64,000 nt of DNA from an uncultured Clostridia bacterium (lineage in GTDB: Bacteria; Bacillota; Clostridia; Christensenellales; Borkfalkiaceae): the NCBI GenBank assembly GCA_947630115.1, contig CANRGG010000005.1, forward strand, positions 1 to 64,000, read 5' to 3'. The notes beneath the pieces were generated by a model that was not told where the DNA came from, made no database searches, and was given only the letters and a program-made list of their open reading frames with translations. The position numbers and the translations under genes are program-made. Of this stretch, positions 25,393 through 33,600 are shown in pieces. Every line of letters starts with the position of its first letter. Position 1 is the stretch's first letter.

Positions 25393-28377
25393 ATGAAAAA
25401 AAAGTGGTTGGGAAAATTGATTCTGGCTTTCTTGATGAGCTTGATCGCAGCATCGGTCGCGCTCATCGGGGTTTTCTATTTCGTGTTTATTTCCGACCAG
25501 ATCCATAAAGACAGCAGCGACCATCTCTGGGAGATCTACGATCAGGTCAGCAGGTCCCTCGATATGTTCATCGACCGGAACTGGGGACTCCTCGGCAGCT
25601 GGGACGACACCCTCGTCAATATGCAAGAGGAACAGATCCCCGATTTCTTCAAGGAACAGCAGGAACATTGGAGCATTTCGCAGTTCTATTTCCTCTCTGT
25701 CGACAAGACCTGCATGGACTCGGACGGAAATTCCTGCACCCTGACGCTCGAGGACGAATGGCACGAAGTCTTTGAGGACAAACACTCCATCATGGTCGGC
25801 GACAAGAGCCCCTTGGAACAGAACCAGAAGATCACGGTGTTTGCCGCCCCGTCCCGGCATGGGACTTATCGCGGCTTCGAATACGACGCGATCGCGGTCT
25901 CCTATCTCAACTCCGTCATCACCGAGATCCTCGACGTCGATTCCTTCGCGGGAAAGGCGAGATCCTTCGTCATCCACAGCGACGGGCGGGTGCTTCTGTC
26001 CACCCAGACGGGCAGCGGCGGTTTTGCAAACTATCTCACCTATCTGCAGGGGCAGAACCTCGATGATACGAACCTTCAAAAGATCCGTTCCGATCTCGTC
26101 GGCAAAACGCCCGGGCTCATCCAGTGCGATCTCGGACGGGAGACCCCGGTCAGCTACTATCTCCTCTACCAGCCGGTGGATCTTGCGGATCAGGACTACT
26201 CGATCTTGAGCGCCGTGCCGCAGAGTGCGGTCAGCGCAGGCTTTTTGTCCATCCAGAGCACCACGATCAACGTGCTCATCCTCATCTTCTTCCTGATCGG
26301 CGCCGCGGTCATCTTTTTGGTCATTCTCCGCAGCCGGAACCAATCGCGCAAGAACAAGATGGAACTGCAATACCGCGAGCTCATGTTCGACGTTCTGTCG
26401 AACACGGTCGATGATATCTTCATCATGATCGACCCCGAGACGCAGCGGGTGGACTATCTGAGCCCCAACGTCGAGCGGCTCCTCGGGATCCCGGGCAGCG
26501 CGGTCAGAGAGGATATCCGCACCATGGCGAAATGCGCGGTCGATTTCAACATCATCGTGCCGAAAACGGAACTCGACGAGATCCCCTTGGGCGGCAACAA
26601 GAGCTGGGAATGCGAGTACATGCACCAATCCACCGGCGAGCGCCGCTGGTATCGCGTGACGATCTATCGCATGGTCATTCAGGACGTCGCCAAAAACATC
26701 ATCGTCATGTCCGACCGCACCCTCGACAAGCAGCTCAACCAGAAATTGCAGGAGGCGCTCGACGCCGCCAAGAGCGCGAACGAGGCGAAGAGCAATTTCC
26801 TCTCCAATATGTCTCATGACATCCGCACCCCCATGAACGCGATCGTGGGATTTTCGGTGCTCCTCGAAAAGGACGCCGATCAAGTCGAAAAGGTGCGTGA
26901 ATACACCCGCAAGATCATGGCGTCCAGCCACCATCTTCTGAGCCTCATCAACGACGTGCTCGACATGAGCAAGATCGAGAGCGGAAAGACCTCCCTTAAC
27001 GTCGAAAAATTCAGCCTGCCCGAGCTTTTGGACGAACTCAACATCATTTTGCTCCCGCAAGCGAAGGCGAAAAATCAAGAATTCGTCATCCGCGTGGACG
27101 GCGCGCCGCCCGAAGAGATCCTCGGCGACAAGCTCCGTCTCAACCAGATCCTCATCAACCTGCTCTCCAACGCGATCAAATACACCCAGTTGGGCGGCAA
27201 CATCAATTTCCTCATCGAAAAGCTCTCGCAGGATGAGAACCGCTATGTCAAGCTTCGCTTCACGGTGAAGGACAACGGGATCGGCATGAGCGAGGAATTC
27301 CAAAAGCACATCTTTGCCCCGTTCAGCCGTGAAATCAACTCGGTCACCAACAAGATCCAGGGCACCGGGCTCGGCATGGCGATTACGAAAAACCTCGTGG
27401 ACCTCATGGGCGGCGTCATCGGCGTCGAAAGCGCGCCCGGCAAGGGCAGCACCTTCACCCTCGAGATGTCCTTCGCCCTCCCCACGGAGGAGGAAAAGGA
27501 CGATTGGTTCCGCCAAAAAGTCACGCGGATGCTCGTCTGCGACGACGAAGAGCAGATCTGCCTGAATATCTGCGAGATGATGCACGACACGGGCGTGGAC
27601 GTCTCCTATGTGACGGAGGGCGAAAAGGCGGTCTCGTCCGCCGTGCGCGCCCATGAGCATGGGGAAGATTTCCATGTCATCCTGCTCGATTGGAAAATGC
27701 CCGGCATGGACGGCGTGGAGACGGCGCGCAGGATCCGCGCAAAAGTCGGCGCAGCGGTGCCCATTCTCGTCCTCACCTCCTACGACTGGTCGGAGATCGA
27801 GGATGAGGCGAAAAAAGCCGGGATCAACGCCTTCTTGCCCAAGCCCTTCTTCACCTCCACCTTCTGGCAGACGATCAAGCCGCTGTTTACGGCGGAGACC
27901 CCGCTCCAATACAGAGCCGCGCCGGAAGAGACCGAAAAAGAGCGCGTCATGGAGGGAAAGACCTTCCTCGTCGCCGAGGACAACGAGCTCAACGCCGAGA
28001 TCTTGACTTCCATGCTCGATCTCGAGGGCGCCAAGTGCGACGTCGTGGTCAACGGCAAAGAGGCGGTGGAGCAGCTCCTTCAGGCCGATCCCGAAAAATA
28101 CGACATGATCCTGATGGACGTGCAAATGCCCGTGATGAACGGCTACGAGGCGACCGAGGCGATCCGCGCGAGCGATCATCCCCGCGCAAAGACCATCCCG
28201 ATCGTCGCGATGACGGCAAACACCTTTGCGGAGGATGTGCAAAACGCCCTCAACGCCGGAATGGACGGACATCTCGCAAAGCCGATCGACATGAACGCCG
28301 TGCGCGAAACGGTCGGCAAACTTCTGAAAAAGGAAATCCGGCAGTCCCACCCGGAAAAGAAAGGAGAAACTTCATGA
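25393..28377 (+). CDS. Hybrid sensor histidine kinase (extracytoplasmic sensor, PAS-like, HisKA, HATPase, two REC domains)
   Basis: SNFLSNMSHDIRTPMNAIVGF (H-box), LSNAIKYT, VKDNGIGM, GTGLGMAITKNLVDLMGG, two receiver domains (ILLDWKMPGMDG; ILMDVQMPVMNG). Confidence 0.93.
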   Translation: MKKKWLGKLILAFLMSLIAASVALIGVFYFVFISDQIHKDSSDHLWEIYDQVSRSLDMFIDRNWGLLGSWDDTLVNMQEEQIPDFFKEQQEHWSISQFYFLSVDKTCMDSDGNSCTLTLEDEWHEVFEDKHSIMVGDKSPLEQNQKITVFAAPSRHGTYRGFEYDAIAVSYLNSVITEILDVDSFAGKARSFVIHSDGRVLLSTQTGSGGFANYLTYLQGQNLDDTNLQKIRSDLVGKTPGLIQCDLGRETPVSYYLLYQPVDLADQDYSILSAVPQSAVSAGFLSIQSTTINVLILIFFLIGAAVIFLVILRSRNQSRKNKMELQYRELMFDVLSNTVDDIFIMIDPETQRVDYLSPNVERLLGIPGSAVREDIRTMAKCAVDFNIIVPKTELDEIPLGGNKSWECEYMHQSTGERRWYRVTIYRMVIQDVAKNIIVMSDRTLDKQLNQKLQEALDAAKSANEAKSNFLSNMSHDIRTPMNAIVGFSVLLEKDADQVEKVREYTRKIMASSHHLLSLINDVLDMSKIESGKTSLNVEKFSLPELLDELNIILLPQAKAKNQEFVIRVDGAPPEEILGDKLRLNQILINLLSNAIKYTQLGGNINFLIEKLSQDENRYVKLRFTVKDNGIGMSEEFQKHIFAPFSREINSVTNKIQGTGLGMAITKNLVDLMGGVIGVESAPGKGSTFTLEMSFALPTEEEKDDWFRQKVTRMLVCDDEEQICLNICEMMHDTGVDVSYVTEGEKAVSSAVRAHEHGEDFHVILLDWKMPGMDGVETARRIRAKVGAAVPILVLTSYDWSEIEDEAKKAGINAFLPKPFFTSTFWQTIKPLFTAETPLQYRAAPEETEKERVMEGKTFLVAEDNELNAEILTSMLDLEGAKCDVVVNGKEAVEQLLQADPEKYDMILMDVQMPVMNGYEATEAIRASDHPRAKTIPIVAMTANTFAEDVQNALNAGMDGHLAKPIDMNAVRETVGKLLKKEIRQSHPEKKGETS

Positions 28378-29651
28378 AAAGAAAGATCTTCCCCTTGCTT
28401 GCGGCGCTGTTTCTGACCGCCGCGATGACCGCCTGCGCCGATCCCGTAACGCCGCCGGTCGATCCCGACGCGCTCACCATCATGGGGAAAAAGAGCGATC
28501 TCAACAAGCCCTATATGACGCGGATCTTCGAAAAATATCAGGCGGATACGGGCAACAAGCTGCGTCTGATCGAATTCGAGGATTCGCAGTACGAAGTCGC
28601 TGCGGCGCAGCAATTTGCGGAGGGCAAAGCGCCCGACATTTTTCAGCATTTCCACAACGCCGATCTGAGCCGCTTTGATGTCGAGGAGAATTTCCTCTAT
28701 CTCGGCGAGGCGGAGTGGGCGGACGATCTCACCGACTCGGCGCGCGCCTATTGCACCGACAAAAACGGAAATCTGCTGGGCCTTCCCTTCTGGGAGAGCT
28801 CGGTCTCGGGCTGTTATTACAACAAGACCCTTTTGAACAGTTTAGGGCTCGAAGCGGTCGCCTCGCAGCAGGACTTCGACGGGCTGTGCGCCGCGATCAA
28901 GGAAAACGGCTACACCCCCATCTGCTGGCCCGGAAACGGCTGTTCCTGGATGCCGCAGTTCGGGCTCGACCCCATCTTTGCGGACGATCCCGAGCTCCTC
29001 GAAAAGCTCAACTCGAACGAGATCTCTTTGACTGAGATCCCCGCGGTCGAAAACATGGTACAATGGATCGCGGACGCGGAGCAAAAGGGCTGGTTCGGCA
29101 ACGACTATCTTTCGACCGGCTGGAATGAGATCAGCTCGGTCATGGGTTCGGGCGAGGCCGTCATGACCTTCATCTGGGACACCTGGTTCTACACCGACTT
29201 TTCGGCGGGACAGAAGTATTCGGTGGACGATTTCGCGCTCATGCCCGTCTTTCTGAACACCGTGGAGGGCGGCACCTACGAGGGCGGCAATCTCAACATG
29301 ATGATGGTCAACAAGAACGGCGAAAAACTCCAAAAGGCGCTGGATTTCCTCTCCTACTGCGCCACACCCGAGAATTATAACTACGCCTTCGACGGCATTT
29401 CGACGGTGAGCTGTTTCAAGGGACAGACGACGAACATCCAATCCAAAATGGTGACGGACGCGACGGCGGATCTCAAAAAGAAGGAGCGCGTCTCGACCGC
29501 GGCGACCAAGATCATCGGGTACAGCGCGGAGGACGTCTCCGAGGCGCTCATCGATCTTCTTTCCGGCAGGACGAACGTGAAGGGCTGCGTCAAGGAGATC
29601 GACGATTTCCGCAAATCCGAAGCGAAAAAATACGGCGCAAGCGGTTTTTAA
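28374..29651 (+). CDS. Extracellular solute-binding lipoprotein (sugar ABC-type family)
   Basis: Lipobox-like MKRKIFPLLAALFLTAAMTACADP; SBP fold sequence (EKYQADTGNKLRLIEF...); 4-bp ATGA overlap with the histidine kinase. Confidence 0.85.
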   Translation: MKRKIFPLLAALFLTAAMTACADPVTPPVDPDALTIMGKKSDLNKPYMTRIFEKYQADTGNKLRLIEFEDSQYEVAAAQQFAEGKAPDIFQHFHNADLSRFDVEENFLYLGEAEWADDLTDSARAYCTDKNGNLLGLPFWESSVSGCYYNKTLLNSLGLEAVASQQDFDGLCAAIKENGYTPICWPGNGCSWMPQFGLDPIFADDPELLEKLNSNEISLTEIPAVENMVQWIADAEQKGWFGNDYLSTGWNEISSVMGSGEAVMTFIWDTWFYTDFSAGQKYSVDDFALMPVFLNTVEGGTYEGGNLNMMMVNKNGEKLQKALDFLSYCATPENYNYAFDGISTVSCFKGQTTNIQSKMVTDATADLKKKERVSTAATKIIGYSAEDVSEALIDLLSGRTNVKGCVKEIDDFRKSEAKKYGASGF

Positions 29652-29698
29652 GAAAATTTAATTCAAAAGTGCCAGAAAACTCAATTCAAAAAAAGCAA

Positions 29699-29731
29699 GG
29701 GGCGCGGTCCGCATGGACCGCGCCCCCTTTT
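29699..29731. terminator. Bidirectional terminator
   Basis: GGGGCGCGGTCC-GCAT-GGACCGCGCCCC-CTTTT, between convergent genes. Confidence 0.8.
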
Positions 29732-29743
29732 GACCTATTTCAT

Positions 29744-30631
29744 TCAATCGTTCGAAAATTCATAGACGATCGTCACATGGTACCCATCAATCGAATAGGA
29801 AACAGAGAGCTGTTTGATCCTCTCCGCTTCGACGGAGGCCTCGACCGTCATGTCCTCGGCTTTGAGCTCCGCCGCATTCAGAAATGCCGCGGCGTTTTTC
29901 ACCTTCGCCCGGAAACTCCCCTCTTCGAAAACCGGATCCGAGAAGTTCTCTTCGCGGAAGTCGAAGCCGCGCGGCGAAAGCGATTTGACAGGAAGATCGA
30001 TCTCCTCCCCTTCGCGCCCCGTGACGTTTCCGTCCGCGCCGAACGTGATCTTCCCGCGAAGGGTCTTTCGATCGCTTTCCGGCAGGACGATCTCCCCGTC
30101 CTTTTTCTCGAAGGTAGCGAGCCTCTCCAGCGTGAACTCGACGGTGTATCCGCCGTTTTCCCCTCTTTTGAGCTCGTAACGGTCGGTGAGCGTCTCGCCG
30201 TCCCGCTCCGTCGTCACGGTGACCACGGACTGGTCGCTTTCCTTTTTGGCGTATTCGGCAAGATCCTCATAGATCGTATTGGGCGCGACGACGACTTTAC
30301 ATTCCGCCCGCTTGTTCCCGTCCTCCGTCGTGACGGAGACCGTCGCGTTTCCCCCCGCAAGCCCCGTCACCGTGCCGTCGTCGGAGACCGAGGCGATCTT
30401 GTCGTCGGAAGAGCTCCATTTGACGGCCTTATTTTCGGCGTTTTCGGGCGCCACTTCGGCATGGAGCCGGAAGGATTCCCCGATCTTCAGATCGAGCGAC
30501 GTCTTGTCGAGCGTCACGCGCTCGACGGCAATCGGACCGACGGGATCGACGTTTAAGGGATCTTTACAGCCCGAAAGCGCAGGCAGCGCAAGGCAGCATA
30601 TCAGCAGTATCAAACCAAATAATTTTTTCAC
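29744..30631 (-). CDS. Lipoprotein with bacterial Ig-like (Big_2) domain
   Basis: Lipobox LALPALSGCKD; RVTLDKTSLDLKIGESFRLHAEVAPENAENKAVKWSSSDDKIASVSDDGTVTGLAGGNATVSVTTEDG. Confidence 0.85.
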   Translation of the reverse strand: MKKLFGLILLICCLALPALSGCKDPLNVDPVGPIAVERVTLDKTSLDLKIGESFRLHAEVAPENAENKAVKWSSSDDKIASVSDDGTVTGLAGGNATVSVTTEDGNKRAECKVVVAPNTIYEDLAEYAKKESDQSVVTVTTERDGETLTDRYELKRGENGGYTVEFTLERLATFEKKDGEIVLPESDRKTLRGKITFGADGNVTGREGEEIDLPVKSLSPRGFDFREENFSDPVFEEGSFRAKVKNAAAFLNAAELKAEDMTVEASVEAERIKQLSVSYSIDGYHVTIVYEFSND

Positions 30632-30643
30632 TTCTTTATCTCC

Positions 30644-33600
30644 TTACCAAAACCTTCTTTTGAGCACGGCTCCCGCCAATGCCGCGACCGCCGAAACGGC
30701 AACCGCCGCTGCCGCCGCAAACGGGCCAAACGCAGCCTCGGACACCCGCTCCTGCACTTCGTTCCGCTCCTTTGCGTCTCCGTTATATTCCTCCGTCAAG
30801 CCTTTCAGGATCGCAAACTCCTCCGCCCGCGCGCTCTTTTCCTCGCCGCTCAGCGCCTGATAGCGTTTCACGGTCTCAGAAATCGCCGCAAAGCGCTCCT
30901 CCCGGCTCTTGGCAAGCTCGCCGTCCACGACATAGTAGATCTCCCTTTCCGTCTTGTCTTGGTTCTCCGTCACGACGACGCCCGTGAACATGTCGTCCGC
31001 GCCGTCGCTCATGAGATAACTGCGCGTCTTGAAGGGAAGCCCGAGCGATTCGGCGGTCGTGTGCGCTTTGCTCCCTTCGAGCACGTTCAGCTCGAGCTTG
31101 AAATACCAGCGGAACGCGTCCCGCTCGAAGGGCTCCACGCCGTCGGGAAGTACCAACGTCCCGACTCGGATCCCGCGGAAGGCGTCGATTTTGATCGTCT
31201 TGACCGATTGCGGCAGCACGATGAGCTCGATGTTCGTATCTTTGCCGAGATCGCGCAGGCTGTCCTGCCCGATGACCTCGAGTTTGCTGCCCTTTTCAAA
31301 GGTGAGCGAGGTAACTTTGGGAATGTTCCGGAGTGCGACGTTGCCGATCTCGGTGATGTCCTTTCCGACGACGATCTCGGTGATGTCCGTCAAAACCCCC
31401 CAGGGCCGTCCGCTCTCCGAGGAGAAGCTGTACGTTTTGCCGCTCCCCGTCAGATAGAAGGTCTTTCCTTCGAGGATGAGGAAGTACGCCTCGTCCCCCG
31501 CAAGTCCCGCATCCGTCACCTTGCCGCCGGGAACAAACGCGCCCTTTTCAAAGACGCAGTCTTCAAGGAAGGTGTCGCCGCCGAGTTTCAGCGTCCCGTT
31601 GAGCCCAAGGCAGTTTTCGTCGAAATAATGCCAGACGCCGTCGATGTTGACCGCCCCCGTCAGGAACTTTCCGCCCTGCAGATAGCGGGCGCTCCCGCTC
31701 ACCGTGTCGTCCACGAGCCCCGAATAGAGTTTCAGATCGTCGATCTTGTAATAATTTCCGCAGACTTTGCAGAAGAAGTCTCCTGTCTCGCTGTTGTATT
31801 CGAATTGATGGTCCGCAAGCTGGCACTCGCGCGGGCCCGCTTCATAGAAATCGAACTGCGTCGCGGTTCCGTTCTCGTCCACGTCCCATGCGGTGATCTC
31901 GATATGCCTGGAATTGGCGCTGACCGAAAGATAGAGGGCATGGTAGTCCTGCGTCGCCTTTTCGAATTTGTCCGAAGAGACGCAGCTGTACTTCTTGTCT
32001 CCCGCCGTGCCCGCGATGAAGTAGACGACGCCGTCCTCGCTCTCGGCGCCCCCTTTGAGCACCTTGGTGCGGGCATAGCTGTGATCATGCCCCGAAAAGA
32101 CGAATTTCACGCCCGCTTCCTCGATCGCCTGTTCCAGCCCCGCGCGGCGGTAGATCTCGCTCTCCGACTGCTCGGGGTTGGTGTTGAAGATCGGCACATG
32201 GCAGGTGAGGATCTTCCAGGTCGCCCGGCTCTTTCCCGCGTCCTCTTTGAGCCATTCCGCGAAGTTTTTGAGCTCCTCCGCGTCGGTCGTGAACCCGAGG
32301 GAGGCGACATACACGTCGCCGATCTCATAGGACGTCCAGCCGGAGGGCCCCTCCGCGGTGCTGCCGTAGATCTTGCGCGCCGCAAACGCCGTGGGATCGT
32401 TCACCGTCTCATGGTTGCCGATCACATGGATCATCGGCGTCTTGGCATAGACGTTGTTGGACAAAACGTTGAGCAGCGCCGTCCATTCGTCATAGCTGCC
32501 GGGATTGTCCACCGAGTCGCCCGTCTGAATGCCGAAGAGATACCGGTGCCCCGCCTTTTCCATGCTCTCCGAGAACTTGGACGCCATCGCCGCGTCCTCT
32601 CCCTGCATATCGCCGACGACGAAGAACTCCGTCCGCTTGATGAGGCTATCCGTCGTCGTGAAAGAGGAAGGCTCCGACCAATTCTCTCCGTCGCCGACCC
32701 GGTAATAATATTCCGTCCCCGGTTTGAGCGAGGTGAGCGCAAGGTTGTTGACATAGTTCGCGTTCTTCTGCGTGTCGTAACTGACGATCGTGCTCGTCCC
32801 CGTATAGAGGACCGCGTCCTTCATATCCTCGCTCTCGGAAAGCTCGAGCTTGTTCGCCTTCGAAGCCTCGTTCAGATCTTTGATATAGGACATCCAGCTG
32901 ATATTTTTCTGTGTGGAGGGATCGCTCACCGCATTGAAGATCGCATAATAGGCGACGGGCGGATCCCCTTCTCCGTCATATTGCACCGCATTGTAGCTCG
33001 TGACCGCCGTATAGAACGAGCGCGCGCCGTATTCGTCAATGGCATACAGAGTATAGGTCCCCTGCTCCGCCGTCAAAAGAACGTTTTTCGCCTCGCCCTC
33101 TTCGCGGATGAGCTTGCCGTCCTTGTCGGTCTTGCCGAGCTTTATCTCCTTGCTCTCCGCGTTTTCCTCGCCGTCCGCTTCCTGAACGTAATAGACGTCG
33201 ATTTCGTCGGCGGGATCGTTCTCGGTGTCGAAGATATAGATCTCCCCGTCCCCCATGTTGACGATCATATCCTGCGCGCGGAGATGGTAAAATTCCCGGA
33301 TCGGGGAATAGATCGTCCGCATGCGGAAGGTATTGACAGTCTCGATCTCTTCCGTCCCCTGTTCGGCGTCCGTTTCGAAACTGCCGCTCGCCTGGAAAGA
33401 GAGCAGGCTGCCCGCAAAGACGTTGACGGGGATCTTCAGTTTGAGAGTCGCCACCAAGCCGTTGTCCAGCCCGCCGTCAATTGCAAAGCTCCAGACGCCG
33501 TCCTTTTCGCTCTTTTTCGTGACATGGTCGGCGCAGATCGTTTCGATCTCGTATTTCCCGTTGAGGGAAAGGGTGAGATCCGCCTGTTTAACGGCGCCGA

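Noticed and set aside
25204-28350. 1048-aa antisense ORF over the histidine kinase
   Set aside because: The sense strand encodes clear kinase and receiver motifs; antisense is compositional.
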